The notes below the pieces were generated by a model that did no database searches, was not told the DNA's origin, and saw only the letters and a program-made list of their open reading frames with translations. Of a stretch of DNA of 64,000 nucleotides, positions 1-11,620 are shown piece by piece; the stretch's first letter is position 1, and each line of letters opens with the position of its first letter. This DNA comes from Phragmites australis (Eukaryota; Streptophyta; Magnoliopsida; Poales; Poaceae). The stretch is taken from contig NC_084928.1 of assembly GCF_958298935.1 (NCBI RefSeq), positions 22,413,501-22,477,500 of the forward strand, written 5' to 3'. The translations under genes were made by a program, and so were the position numbers.

Positions 1-850
1 GATTAAACGAAGCTGACCTATTGCACTTGCAAGACCACGAGACGCCGATACAGGTGCAGGCTCCTCAACGGCGCAGGAACGTGGGCCCTTTTCTGAACGA
101 AACGCGGGACGCCGTCCGGGCCGATGGCATGTTGCGCCGGCACGACATGACGGCGGCGGCGGCTTGGGGGGAGAGTGCCCCTACTTATGAATACGGATTC
201 CAGCATCAGCGGCAGGTTCGATTGCATCGTTTTCTTAGAATTGTTCTTTTGAAATGGAACTTGTTCATCGGATTCATTTTATAGTTGCCTCGGTCACTGA
301 TATAATACGTAGATTCATGCAGCTTGACGAGTTGGAAGAGAACGTTGAGCCCAACGCCGGCTGGCACTGGCAGCAGCGCTGTAACGCCGGCGTGCAGAGG
401 CAGCAGCACGTCGCCGAGCAGGCCAACCAGCACGCCGTGGCTGAGACGTCCTACATGACGGCGGCCACAACCGATGGCATCTCCGAGAACACCGTCGAGA
501 TGGAGGCCTCCAGGAAGAGCCCCGCGAGGGACCTCTACCTTGTCCGTCCTCCGGCAATCCCAGGGTACATGGCGGCGACGCAGTCGGCGCGCGCCAAGGC
601 CCGCATGGCACCGCCGGCTGCTCCAAGGGCGAACGTCCGGAGCAGGTCTGGAACGGTGGCGCCCAATGGGTGCACGAAGGTGGGGAGCGTGAGCCACATC
701 GGTGGCAGCAGTGGGGGTGGCACCCGTGCGCCGCAGCATAGAGCTTGGCAGAGCCCCGAATCGAGTTGCAGCGGCGACCGGACACCCCCAGAATTAGGCG
801 GGCGGAGTAGGATGGCCTTTGCTTGAGCTTGACATGGACGTGATCACGCA
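1..850. other. Unresolved GC-rich segment, possible gene fragment
   Basis: About 850 bases are much richer in GC than the AT-rich DNA that follows. Several overlapping frames stay open on both strands (for example 254-826 plus and 315-851 minus), which is what high GC alone produces. One minus frame (about 723 to 300) reads as a hydrophobic protein but has in-frame stops, and I recognise no family. It could be a decayed exon cluster of a host gene or GC-rich transposon sequence. No splice signals or start could be fixed, so I do not call a CDS. Confidence 0.25.
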
Positions 851-1516
851 CAAATGCTTGGAATAATCAGAAGTGGAAACCGTTTTCCTGTTACATGTTT
901 ACCAATGTATTGCGAGGTCCTTATAACTAATTGATGTCTACTTGTTGGATTTACAGGTCAGTTCTACTCTTGTATAGTGTAATCGGCATCAGTTCGGCAC
1001 AAGGCTCAGGGAAAGTTACTTAGTTGTTTATCGCCTACCTTTATAAATGAACTGTAATGCTCCATACTTGATCATGATTTGATAATTAATAATTAAAATT
1101 TTATTATAATTGCAGTATATCCTAAGGATATGATACCCACAGTACACGTGTCATTTGTCAGCTATGCGCAGATATTGGCAAGCAATTCATTATGCTCTAC
1201 ACGGAAACAATCTCTGAATTAGGAAAAGAATCCTCCAGATAATACAATTAAGTTACACTTGAAACTTCGAGTATGATACGTCTTCCTAAACAGACTATAT
1301 AAGGAATAGAATGGTATGTAAAAAAGAGGGACGAGCCAAAAGCAAAACAAAGAAGAGCCGGAAAACAAGACAAAAGAGAGCTAAATAGATTGGACAGAAT
1401 AAAAAATAACTCATTGAGACTCACGGTAGTTTCAAGCTATGATCATATTCATCTGATAAGAACTTCAGGATTAGAACACGAGAAAACTCACAGAGATTCA
1501 TAGAAAAAGATCCAGA
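851..1516. other. AT-rich stretch without recognised features
   Basis: AT-rich DNA with no long open frame and no motif that I recognise. It separates the GC-rich segment from a copia LTR scrap. Confidence 0.4.
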
Positions 1517-1612
1517 TGTTGGGGAATAGGTAGGCCACTAGCACAAAACAAAATTTTCTATCATGTTCAACCAAAAGACCGTGCGAGTAGGGGATCATAC
1601 ATCGTTACCACT
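1517..1612 (-). mobile_element. Copia LTR 3'-end fragment (minus orientation)
   Basis: Starting with TGTTGGGGAATAGGTAGGCC, this piece aligns base for base, with scattered changes, to the reverse complement of the last ~95 bp of the copia LTR seen intact at 44484-44578. Shared landmarks are the 'TAGGC..(AC)GCTAGCACAAAA' block, the 'GCGAGTAGGGGATCAT' block and the 'ATCGTTACCAC' block. It is therefore the terminal part of a third copy of the same copia LTR family. It has no internal region attached; what replaced the rest is not visible. Confidence 0.75.
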
Positions 1613-1923
1613 GCATAACAGAATATGAGTTGGAATTGTAATTTTTCCTAATTTTGATTGCAATTGTTGAATATATGTTTGTTTGATTTGTGTTTTATAG
1701 TAAATAATATATACTATATATATCCAAGAAATAAAAGTAAGAAAGAAAGGAAAGAAATAGAAAATAAAAGGAAAAGAAAATACTTTTTCTCTCTGTGGCC
1801 GAGCCCATTCCCTCCACCTTATCTCTCCACTCTCATTTCCTGAATTTTTTTATTTTTATATTTTTCATTAAAAATTTAAATAAATAGATTCCCCATAGCA
1901 GTATTTGCAAAACTAGACGCTTG
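1613..1923. other. AT-rich stretch, nothing recognised
   Basis: A/T-rich sequence with purine-rich runs (about 1740-1790). A 61-codon open frame at 1658-1843 is low complexity and has no recognisable similarity. Confidence 0.35.
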
Positions 1924-2024
1924 CCGCCCCTTGGAAGGGCTGCAGCTCTCTCAGAGGACTGTAAGGAATCCTAACCGCCCCCTGAGAGGGTGGCAAGAGA
2001 CCTAACCGCCCTCTCAGAGGGCGG
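1924..2024 (+). repeat. Three GC palindromic copies upstream of the MULE
   Basis: Three related GC-rich hairpin units lie about 32-50 bp apart: near 1924, near 1974 (CCGCCCCCTGAGAGGGTGG) and at 2006-2024 (CCGCCCTCTCAGAGGGCGG). The last is a 9+1+9 perfect inverted repeat. They sit 40-150 bp upstream of the TATA box of the transposase gene. Mutator-like elements often carry repeated transposase-binding or terminal sequences in this position, so subterminal binding sites are my inference. The outer terminal inverted repeat itself was not found. Confidence 0.55.
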
Positions 2025-2063
2025 ATAGGGGCTTTCCGCACGCCCTCCCTCTCTTCCCTTCTC

Positions 2064-2071
2064 TATATAAA
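2064..2071 (+). promoter_or_regulatory. TATA box of the MULE transposase gene
   Basis: TATATAAA preceded by a pyrimidine-rich stretch and followed about 30-60 bp later by a purine-rich 5' leader (2105-2155). Spacing to the leader and the likely start codon at 2584 fits a plant core promoter. Confidence 0.55.
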
Positions 2072-2207
2072 CGGTGGTAATGAGGATAAATTCTCATTTT
2101 AATCTGAAAAAGAGAAAAGTCTGAAGAAGAGAGGAGAGGAGAGGAGAGGAAGAGAGCGCGGCGAAGCCCTGTTGTTTTTGATCGGCGGATTTGAAGAGCA
2201 TTTTCCG

Positions 2208-2581
2208 GTAATTTCTTTTATACTTATATTGTTGTTAATAAGTAAAGTAGCATTATATGACATAGGATTTAGCACTGTATGATCTAGGGTTTAGCGGTAT
2301 GACCTAGGGTTTAGGGTTTAGAAAATGCTGTATTTAGTAGTATATTGTCAATATTAATTATGACATAGTAGGATAGCCATTAAATATATAGTAGTATTTT
2401 TAGTATGGTAGTCTTAAATATGTAGATTGTACAGAGTAATAATTGTAGGTTAGTTTGGTTAGGGGTATTATTGAAGAACCTATTGTTAGGCAGTAATCGG
2501 TGCCGGTAATTTTTTTAGTTCCGATAATAAAAAATATAGTTTGCCGGTCTTAACATTGGTTATATTTGCGGATGTTTCCAG
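2208..2581 (+). other. Probable 5'UTR intron of the MULE gene
   Basis: A donor-like TTTTCCG/GTAATT at 2208 and an acceptor-like ATGTTTCCAG/GG at 2581 bracket AT-rich sequence with many T runs. The first plausible start codon of the transposase (2584) comes directly after the acceptor. This is inferred from the signals only. Confidence 0.4.
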
Positions 2582-2583
2582 GG

Positions 2584-5190
2584 ATGACAGATAAATTATA
2601 TTTTCAGATATATTATGGTGATGGTGAAATTAGTTATGGTCCTAGCGGTGTAGATCTGTCTGGGTTTCGTTATGTCGTTAAGGGTCTTAGTAAAGCCAAT
2701 GAGAGGATCATTGTGGTTATGTGCAAGTGGCTAATGCGGTGTTTTCAACTGGATCCGCAGCAACATGATCTTAAGCTGAAAGCTATCCTCAGCCGTGCTA
2801 ATCAGGGATACTTTGGCGAGCTCGTCCCGATCGATGCAACATATACTTGGAGGCAATATGTAGATATATCATGTGAATGTGGGTTGCCTCTGATTTTGTT
2901 AGCTGAGGTGTAGCAGAAGGATCAAACAGATATAAACTCTGTGGAAGTTGTAGCGGGACCAAGTGAGATAGTGGTAGATGAATCAGACCCGGTAAATGTC
3001 GGGGCCAGGCCAGATGTTGGGGATATTCCTGAGATGCAACCGATGGGTATAACCGATGAGGGGGAGCACATCCCTAGCACAATTGAAGAGATGGAGTTGG
3101 AGGATCAAAAGCTGGAGGAAGCCGTTGCCGTTGAGGATTCATCTAACGAGGAGGGTAATGCTCATGTTCCTGCAGAGTGGAGGGATTAGGAATTTTCAAA
3201 GCTGGTGGTTAGTGAGGCTGATCGGACACCGTGGGAGTATCACGAGAACGAGGTGTCTCGGGGTGCTATGTACCTTACAAAGGAGGCTATTATTGATGCA
3301 GTTAAATTCTGGTCACTGTCTCTTCGGAGGCAGTTCAAGGTTATTAAGTCCAGTAAAAGGGAGTACGATGTGAAGTGCTTGGTGCCTAAATGTCCTTGGC
3401 GGGTGCATGCATTCAGGGGAAATGGGTAGACTACTGGCAGTGCTCAATAGTCAGGGAGCATAATTGTCACATTGAGGAAATAGAGTTCGCCTACCGGAAC
3501 CTGTCATCTACTTTTATTGCTAATGTTATGTATGGGGAGATTGTAGACAACCTGAAGTATGAGCCACAATCAATAATCCGTGCTATTGAGCAAAGGTTCC
3601 AGTATACAATAAACTATGCGAAGGCATGGAGGGCGAAACAGAAGGCTATTGAGATGAGGTTCGGGACATATGAAGATTCATATCACAATCTACCTTGGAG
3701 TACAGCGGGAAACGAGTATTACAGCATGCTTTCTTTGCATTCACTGCAACCATCAAAGCATTTCGGTACTGTCGACCCATCATTTGCCTGGACGGGACAT
3801 TCCTCACTGGGAAGTATAAAGGACAGATATTGTCTGCAATTGGGGTCGACGGTAACAATCAAGTCCTGCCACTAGGGTTTGCCTTCGTGGAGAGTGAGAA
3901 CGGGGAAAGTTGGTATTGGTTCCTTGAGCGGGTGAAGCATGCTATTGTTTTGGACCGGCAGATGTGTGTCTGATTCATGATAGACATGCAGAGTTATTGC
4001 AGGCTTTGCTGGGTATGCAATATGGGAGTGTTCGACGGGGTGTTGCAGCAAAGTGGCCCGACTTGAAGAGCAGGTGGTGCATGCGCCATATGGGTGCGAA
4101 CTTCTACAGACATTTCAAAAACAAAGACTTGATGAAGCTTTTCAAGAAATTGTGTAGTCAAAACTAGCAAAGGAAGTTCAATGCCTATGGGCAAGACTGG
4201 ACGAACTAACTCTGAAACAGACAACTGAGGTAGCAGCCACAGGTGATGAACTGATAGCTCTTGGACCTCTCCCGATAGATACTCATCAGATAGTAAGAAG
4301 GTCAGGGTCAGCTATTAGGAGCTTTTCACAGTGGATACGTAATGAGCCAAATGAAAAATGGGCTTTGTTGTACGACAGTGGTGGGGTAAGGTATTGAATA
4401 ATGACAACAAATCTTGCTGAGGTTTATAACTGGGTCATACGAGGTATGAGGTACCTCCCACTCGTTGGAATTGTAGAAGGTATTTTGCATAGGACTTGTA
4501 AATACTTCATTGATCGGTACACAGCTACTTTCAAGGTAATGGAAGATAATCATATGCTTTATGGATGGATGCTATGTGAGTATATGCAGAAGGCCACAAA
4601 GAAGGCACACATGCATCTCGCTAATCAAGAGGGGACTGCGGAGCACAGGTTCTATGTCCTGTGCCGGGATAAGGGTCGTAGGAGTGGAAGACGTGAGTGG
4701 CATGTGCAAGAGTGCATGCTTAAGAGTGGGACATGCATTTGTACTTGCCAGAAGCCACAATTGCTTCACAAACATTGTACACACATCATAGCTGCGTGTG
4801 CGGAGCACAATGTGCTTCCCAGGTAATATGTTTTAAAGTACTTTATGAAGGATCAGATACGAAACACCTAGAATCATGAGCTGTATAGTTACGTCATTGT
4901 TGCTACATTTATAAGTAATCCAGGTCCTTCACGAATCTATGCGCCTGATTTGGAAAATATGAAGAACGCACCGGGTCATCGCCAAACTCGCCGGAGTCGC
5001 AACGATATGGATGAATCCGAGGCGTCATCCAAGCATTTAATTAAGGGTTCAGGAGCCAACGATGTGTTAAGGACGTCGCTAGGAAGGAGCCCGAGATAGT
5101 GAAAGAACTCATGAAGATCATAGACAAGGTGGCCAATGCCGCGGAGGCACTCCTGTTCATAAAAGGAGAGGGACCATGGCATCAAGCACT
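2584..5190 (+). pseudogene. MuDR/MULE-type transposase, broken
   Basis: DDE transposase of the Mutator superfamily, which would cut and paste its own element in the nucleus. Order of recognisable parts: acidic N-terminal region (about 2584-3190); a zinc-finger DNA-binding part with CLVPKCPWR followed by W..CS....HNCH (about 3370-3470); the MULE core with ICLDGTFLTGKYKGQ (about 3765), the GFAFVESENGESWYWFL block and a downstream IHDRH with the second acidic residue (about 3970); a SWIM zinc finger CTCQKPQLLHKHCTH (about 4735-4790); and a C-terminal tail running through NPGPSRIYAPDLE to RSRNDMDESE (about 4917-5020). Reading needs several frame changes, and stops interrupt it near 2911, 3187, 3427, 4165 and 4825, so it cannot make a full protein. 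The start at 2584 is chosen because it follows the intron acceptor; an upstream ATG at 2566 lies inside the intron. Confidence 0.85.
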
Positions 5191-6250
5191 ACCAACCCAA
5201 ACAAGATGATAACTCGGTGAAGAGCAAGTGCAAGAAGAACTCCAAAGTAGGTAAGGGCAAGAAAACAAAAATTGACAAAGTTTATGAAGATCTTCACGAT
5301 AAGTGTCCAGACACATCTTGGGGCAAGGGTATTAGCTGGGCACTAGCGAACACTTCAGCAAGCCTTGGTGCGACTTCCAAAAGACCAATGGCCACAACCT
5401 GCAACAATGTCACATGAATCTACCAGAAGTTGATCAAGTATGAAATCGACAAGGCTAAGGGGAAGAGGACCTAGTTTGCGACCTAGAGCAGGGACGCTAG
5501 CTCCAGTAACGATGACTCGAACACGATGTCTTACCAAGAGGGGGACATAATCATTGACCACATGTTCAGTGGCTCTGCATCCTACGAGTCTAAACGTACA
5601 AGACGGTGGCTCGAGAAGTCCTAGTGGCGGTCCCCAAGAGTCGCTAGGCCATCAAGTGGTCAAATGTCGAAATCACTTTTAGCCAAGACAATAACCAGAG
5701 AATTTCATATGGCCAGACTGCTACCTAATAGTGGTTGGGCGTACGATCAACAACTGCAAGGTTACCCGAGTGCTAATTGACAGAGGAAGTTCTCTGAATA
5801 TCCTCTTCATGGGTGCACTCGATGCGATGCAGACCTCTCGATCTACCATCAAGGCAGTTACTCATGCCTTCCACAATATAGTACCTGGATCTTTGGCTAT
5901 GCCTATCGGCCATATATCACTTCTCATCACCATCGGGAAGCCCGACAACGCCATCTTAGAATGATAAACCCTAGCTAAATTCATGGTTACCACGCACTAT
6001 GCTTACCAGTGCATGAAGATTCCAGGTGCATGAAGGAGTAATCACCTTCTAGGGCTGCCCCAAGGCAGGGCTTCGCTACGATAAGTAGTCTCAACATGGT
6101 GGCTTAACACCAGCCTAACAAGGAGATGAAGAACTTGAGGCCTAAAGTGGCCGAGAAGCCTCCATCATGACCATGACTAGAATGGTCGAAAGCAAACCCG
6201 ACAACCTAGGGATCTGTTTCTCAGACTAGTTCGGAACCAACGTAACAATA
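5191..6250 (+). pseudogene. Ty3/gypsy gag end and protease remnant
   Basis: Plus-strand gypsy remnant. Around 5730-5964 the frame reads VLIDRGSSLNILF, the retropepsin active-site block of grass gypsy elements (normally VLIDGGSSLNILF; here Arg replaces the first Gly of the DGGSS core). Next come the LLITIGKPDNAI block and, after a stop, LAKFMVTTHYAYQCMKIPG, the usual sequence after the protease. Upstream pieces (about 5520-5600) read DIIIDHMFSGSASYESKR, typical of the gag-protease spacer. Many stops and shifts are present. No RT follows; the fragment ends before the next LTR-like region. Confidence 0.75.
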
Positions 6251-6999
6251 AACTGTCCCCAAAGTAGGAGGGTCTATGTGTATCGATTAGATCTAATCGT
6301 ATTGTGTCATATAGGTTATTGATATAAGATAATAGAGTCTTAAATAATTCAATGAATGTTGATTAGCTCTGTAAGTTCTATATGTAAGTACTAAGAGTAC
6401 ACTTATTCTAATAAAGATCATATTACCTGAAAGGTTGCGTGAATCCCTTTTTGACTCTATCTATCATCGCTTGCACCATAGTGCCTAGCAACGGGGTAAG
6501 TCGCTAGCTAGGTACCTCTACCAACGCGTGCACCTGAGATTGTGAAAAGGCTTTTTACCACTAAAGGGTAGTATGAGTTTCTTTTACTATTTTGCATTAT
6601 TTGTTTCTTAACTTTTAGACTGCTTATGTGGAAAATTCTTCCGAGATAGACAGTCAGGAGCTTAATGAGAACTTGGTACTAAAAACTAAAAATGGTGTAT
6701 TATGCATGGTCCAAAGTTGATTCCAATGAGAAGGGATATAATTCTAAGCTGTAACCTAGGGGTTGTGAAAAGGTTCCTTATCGAGTCCATGAGTGCCTCA
6801 AGGATATGATGCTTTCCACTCAAGTTAGACCTAAAGTTGACCATAATAATTGTCCCAAATAGTGGCTGATTTCTTCTAAACTAATCAGAGGGAGAAGCGA
6901 GTAAGATTATGCATGATAAGCTGCCTAACACCTTCGGCACCTAGTGCTTACGATGCTCCCATTTTAAACATAGAACATTTAAGATAATATCTTAGGTCC
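6251..6999. other. Unresolved stretch between two gypsy remnants
   Basis: No long frame and no recognised domain. It may be decayed UTR or LTR of the flanking gypsy pieces, but I could not find a matching LTR partner. Confidence 0.3.
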
Positions 7000-7595
7000 T
7001 AGAAAGCTATCAAGTTCATATTACAGATGATCTCCATTCATGTGGTCTCCGAGCAGGTAGTTAGACTGAGAAGGTGGTACGTGAGTAGATGTTCGGATCA
7101 AGCATGTAGTCGAATCTAGGAAATCCATGTTACTTGTAGATATATTGGAGTTTATGTGGTCAACTAGGAAAGATATGTTAGTTATAGAAAGTTTGGAGAA
7201 TAGAAGGCTTAGCCGAATCATATCTATAATTCTTATTCGATTTGAATTAGGAGTCCTGAGATTATAGGGCTAAGACCTGCAGCCCTTTAAATATGAGAGG
7301 GTCTTGTCCGATTGAAACATCAACCAATCGATCAAACACAATTTACATTACCTTTCATTTTGCCTAGCCCCTATAGTTTTGTTCTCTTTTTCAATCTATA
7401 TTGCTACATGTTCTTTATCTTGACAACCAAGGACAGGCCGCTGGCCATCCGTGCTTTGACAGGGTCCCTCTCGAGCATGGGTGACGATGAAGGTCCGACA
7501 ACACAGTGCCACAGCTGGGGTATCCTAGGTGTTGCTCACCGGATTTTGCAACAAGGTGCTCACTGTTTTACGAGACATCTTTTCATGTCAATACA
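7000..7595 (+). mobile_element. Probable 5' LTR (3' part) of gypsy element G1
   Basis: The right edge is set by ...CAATACA (ending at 7595) directly before a primer-binding-site-like sequence. A TATA-like TTTAAATATG lies at 7286-7295, suitable for LTR transcription. The left edge is not determined because there is no second LTR in the window to compare; 7000 is only an approximate lower bound. Confidence 0.4.
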
Positions 7596-7600
7596 CTTTT

Positions 7601-7618
7601 TGGTGACTCCGCTGAGGG
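7601..7618 (+). promoter_or_regulatory. Primer-binding site of G1
   Basis: TGGTGACTCCGCTGAGGG lies five bases after the LTR end. It is one change or so from the TGGCGACTCCGCTGGGG type of site seen after many grass gypsy LTRs, where a tRNA 3' end primes minus-strand DNA synthesis. The tRNA identity was not assigned. Confidence 0.5.
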
Positions 7619-7879
7619 AGAAGCTTTCAACTACCCTTTAGCCGAATTCCAAAGCCCTAGACATGTCTACTTCAGAGATCAACAAAGATAACATCATCAT
7701 GGCATCCTAGGACGAGTTGACAGAAGAAGCGCATTTGGCGATCGAGGCTGACTTGGAGCAACATTGGCAACAACTACTCTCATGCTACGTAAGGACTTGG
7801 CAGGGCGTGTTCAAGAAGGAAGATTCTCCACTGACCACCGACTAGCACCCTAAGGTATTAACCAATGTAAGTGCTTAAC

Positions 7880-7905
7880 CCTCTCTCTCTCTCTCTCTCT
7901 CTCTC
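7880..7905 (+). repeat. (CT)n microsatellite
   Basis: A 26-base run of CT dinucleotides in the G1 leader upstream of gag. Pure and uninterrupted. Confidence 0.95.
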
Positions 7906-7919
7906 ATGAGGACGTTGCT

Positions 7920-9600
7920 AGTATGATTGATCAATCCGTCAGTCCAACTATGGCTAATAGTGTTTAGAAGATGGTTGAGGACATGTTGGTTAGTAAGATT
8001 TGGCCTTTAGTTTTGCAAATACATGAGGAACAAGGTTTGAAACAACCTGTTGCTAGTAATGTTAATGCTTCAAATCCTTCTGCTATCATTAATACATTAC
8101 CTAGTGCTTCTTATGTCTGTTTGAATAACCCTCATAATAGTCAAAATTATATGGGTAGTGTTGCACCTAGTCATGTCACTTCTCATGTTATTAAAACTAA
8201 TGTGACATGAAACCCGTATCAAACACCATATGTTAAGCACCATGCTTCAACTTTGGCTTAAGCTTGTAGAGCTGAAGGTTATCCCAAAGTCCAGACACCT
8301 TATTACCAAAACGTGGCATATAGTGCTCCGCCTATACCATTGCAAGGGTTAGGCATCCCTTATGGGTTGACGCCTATAGAATGTTTTTCTATGCCACCTC
8401 CTGTTACTTCCTATGCACCGAATTTTCCTACATCACAGCTTGAGCTAGTAGCTAACCCTGCTTGGTTTGTGACCGATTATGCTAAAATCATGTGATAACA
8501 AGTAGCTACCGTGCTAAGACAACAATTCGGTGTGGAGGTTAGGAGAAAAGCTCATGCACACCAAAAGCTATATCCCAAACCCTATGACACAATTTCATAC
8601 CCCCACGCTTTCAAGGTTCCTGATTTCATAAAATTCACCAGGGAAGGAAATAGAATCACTAGGGAGCATGTGGGTCAGTTTGTTGCGCAATTGGGTGAAG
8701 CCAGTTCCCATGATGTCCTGAAAATTAGATTATTTCTTTCGTTATTGTCTTGGACTACCTTTACATGGTTTAGATCTCTTGCTCCTAAGTCTGTACATGT
8801 GTGGTCTCAATTAGAAGAAATGTTTCATTAATATTTTTATATTGCTAACATTGAACTGAGACTTTCACATTTGACATCGGTTGAACAAAAATATAATGAA
8901 ACTGTTGCTGATTATATTAGAAGATTTAGGGATACAAAGAACCAATATTTTAACTTGATGCTTTCTAACAAAGACTTGGAAGAATTGGCTTATTTGGACT
9001 TATTGTCACATCTTAAGGAGAAGCTAGAAGGTTAGGATTTCCAAGATGTTAGTCAAGTATTACAATGGGCTCTGGCACAAAAGAGCTGGGCTAAAAGGTC
9101 TAGAAATTTTTAGAGGTCAAATGATAAAGTAAGAGTCAATTGTCCTAATGTCCACATGCTTGAGTTTGAATCTGAAAATTCGGACAATGACGATGTTGAT
9201 GTGTGTGTGGCCGAATGGGCATGGTCCTCTAAGTCCAAGCCATTCGTTTGCTCTGCTCTTAAACTGATGCCTCCTAAGAATCGGCAAGAAGAAATCAAAT
9301 TTACTTTTGATGTAGCAAAGTGTGACCGAATTTTTGACTAGTTGCTACGAGAAAAAAAAGATTAAGTTGTCTTATGCTCTTGTAAAGAATTGATCAAGAT
9401 TGTGGTACATACTCCAGCTACAGGGGGGCATGATCACAATGCTAAGCCAAGGATGATGAAACCAAAAAGCTAGGAAGTTGGCAAATGGAAGGTTAACGAA
9501 GCGAGGAGACATGACCAGGTTGAGAAGATCAAACCTACCTTCGAGCAACTTTTGTCTAAATATGAGAAAGACAAGGCCGTCCGAGCACATGTGAGCCTAT
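7920..9600 (+). pseudogene. Gypsy gag of element G1, broken
   Basis: Capsid-type polyprotein of a Ty3/gypsy element. The recognisable core is at 8511-8831 and just beyond: KVPDFIKFTREGN, REHVGQFVAQLGEA, FTWFRSLAPKSV and WSQLEEMFH, the conserved retrotransposon gag order. It continues in frame after a stop with RLSHLTSVEQKYNETVADYIRRFRD (read in pieces, about 8850-8935). The N-terminal part (7971-8495) is a low-complexity, Pro/Asn/Ser-rich region. At least six in-frame stops (for example near 8208, 8494, 8830, 9034, 9111, 9340) show decay. It is followed by the protease region of the same element. Confidence 0.8.
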
Positions 9601-10802
9601 GAAGCGGGTTCAAGTGACCACGATCACCTCCAAGGCAGGGAGCACGTGATCATCATCGACACTGTGCTACTGCCATGTACCCACCACTTGGGCAATCGGC
9701 GCCATTGCTTTGGGTGATCCCTCCTATGTTATTTCCTCCTTGCCTACGTGGGGTTATGACGGTATGTGGATGCTTCCTCCTCCCAAGCAGCTTCCTCCTT
9801 TTCATCCAGGATGGGCAGCACCATAGAAGACAGTTTTTGATAGAATATCGCGTACTATCCATGACTGATTGGGTGCTATGAATCGGTTTAGTGATGTTCA
9901 ACGTGCTAAAGTTGTGAAGAAAGTATACCAAGTCAAAGAGAGCAGTGTTCCTACTCAAGGTACATGACTTAGAAGTGATGGAATGAGGACCACGGCTACT
10001 GATGTCATTGAGATTGGTTCCATGAAAGTAGTTATCGAAGAGCTTGGTGAAGGACTAATTGTCATTAGTAATAATTTGTTCAAATCTAAGCATGTAAACA
10101 CTACTGTCCAAAATACTTCAAAGACTAATGATCATGAAGCGAGTAGTAGCAAGCAACTTTCTAAATACCTACAGTCGAGGTGGTGTCCCTCAGGCTTCTC
10201 CCATACAAAGAAGAGAAGATTGCAGCAGCTGCGCAAGCAAGAATTGATGGAGCAACAAGCTAAAAGGTTACAAGATGTTGCTTTCAATGGGGTTAAACCG
10301 ATGCAACCCATGAAGCAAATGTGGAGACCAATGCTAGATGCCCCTGTAGCAGTTCTTTCACCAGCAATGGCACTGATGCCTATACAAGATGAAAAGGAAG
10401 ATGAAGAACTGCTCTATTATGGTGATTCACCGGTGCCCTCTAATGATGCTTCACCTAACAAATGCATGGATATCAATATGGTTTTTACGTTACCTTCGGA
10501 GTTTCATGTTATAGACGAAGGTGCAGTGGCTCAATTTTACTTGGGGAGGCCATTTTTGAGAAGCCAAAGGAGATGGATCAACACTTGAAGCCGTTATATG
10601 TAAAGGGCCATATTAATGGGAAGCCGATTTCAAGGATACTAGTTGATGGTGGAGCCGCAATGAATTTTTTGTCATATTCAATTTTCAAGAAGCTTGGTAG
10701 AGATGATGATGAATTAATAAAGACTAACTTGATGCTCAATGGGTTCGCAGGTGATTCTAATGAGGCCAAATGTGTTATTTCTATGGAACTTACTATTGGA
10801 AG
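9601..10802 (+). pseudogene. G1 gag C-terminus and retropepsin, cut by insertion
   Basis: A 201-codon frame (9983-10588) covers the gag-protease linker. After a frame change near 10530 the protease follows: GHINGKPISRILVDGGAAMNF (read from about 10605), with Asp-Gly-Gly as the catalytic core, then LMLNGFAGDSNEAK and ISMELTIGS. The reading is cut exactly after the codons for ...LTIGS at 10802. The next expected residues (K-T-L-Y-N-A-F-F) are found 18.9 kb downstream at 29708. No zinc knuckle was recognised. The segment is therefore the left half of an element split by nested insertions. Confidence 0.85.
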
Positions 10803-11620
10803 TGTTGGAAACTTGCGTAATCAAACAAAGTAGTGGGCCTTTGGAATCCCAAGGAGATCCGATGGCTTGGTGGAGAACACATAGAGTAGGGAACCATGTA
10901 CTGATATTAATGTCACCCATCTTTTCAGTTACGATGCCACCCTATTTATAGGCCATACCCATCTATTCTCTATTACAGATTACAATATTACCCTCCAACT
11001 ACCACATTCTAGGCATATTTGTGGCTAATTTGGTACTATCCTTAGTACAACTGGCTTATTTACAACCCTGTCCTTCATCCCCTTTAGTTGTCAGCAATGG
11101 TCCTCCCTACGCTCAGGCTCCCAAAGGTCCACGCTTAGTGAGGCCTTCGGCATCTCTTCAATCGTCTTCCTCGCGGTGCCAAGTGAAGATATTTGGCGGT
11201 CCTCTGAAGGCCCGACGATGGCTTCTCTTGTGACATCACCTCCGGCATCCCTTCGGCCAATTCCCTCATGACCCCGAGGGAAGGCCTTCGGTTGGCCTCT
11301 GAAGGCTCGTCGATCGCTTCGCTTGCGACCTGACCTTCGGTGTCCCTTTGGTCAATTCCCTCGTGTCACCGAGTGAAGGCCTTCGGTTGGCCTCCGAAGG
11401 CCCATAGATGGCTTTGATTGAGATCTAACCTTCAGCATCCCTTCGGTTGATTCCCTCATGATGCCGAGCAAAGGCCTTCGGTTGGCCTCCGAAGGCATAG
11501 CCAATCCTATCTGCTGGGACACTCCTGCGGTGCTAAGTATCCGATTAGTACCTTTGGGGTATTGAAGGATCCCTGTAACATGACATATCCACGACTGTAA
11601 GCTTTGCCAGTAAACATTGG
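10803..11620 (-). mobile_element. Solo LTR Z, left part
   Basis: Begins TGTTGGAA at 10803, directly after target copy GGAAG (10798-10802). Its other end (29650-29702) finishes TTCCAACA before GGAGG (29703-29707). Joined across element X it is about 871 bp with TG..CA ends and no internal retrotransposon genes, so a solo LTR is the simplest reading. It carries three to four imperfect repeats of about 96 bp built around 'CCTTCGG..GGCCTCCGAAGG' (about 11205-11505). Orientation is uncertain; minus is preferred because the minus strand reads the more LTR-like 3' end. Confidence 0.65.
11205..11505 (+). repeat. ~96-bp tandem repeat with CCTTCGG cores
   Basis: Imperfect units start near 11205 (partial), 11283, 11378 and 11476, each opening with a short palindrome-like core (CCTTCGGTTGGCCTCCGAAGG type) followed by GATGGCTT/GATCGCTT and 'TTCCCTC'. 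The repeat lies within solo LTR Z. Confidence 0.7.

Noticed and set aside
254..826. 190-codon plus-strand frame as a confident gene
   Set aside because: No family recognised, three overlapping frames on the other strand are equally open, and composition alone can produce this.
7312..7691. Small frames in the G1 LTR/leader as genes
   Set aside because: They span the TATA box, LTR end and primer-binding site, so they are non-coding element sequence.
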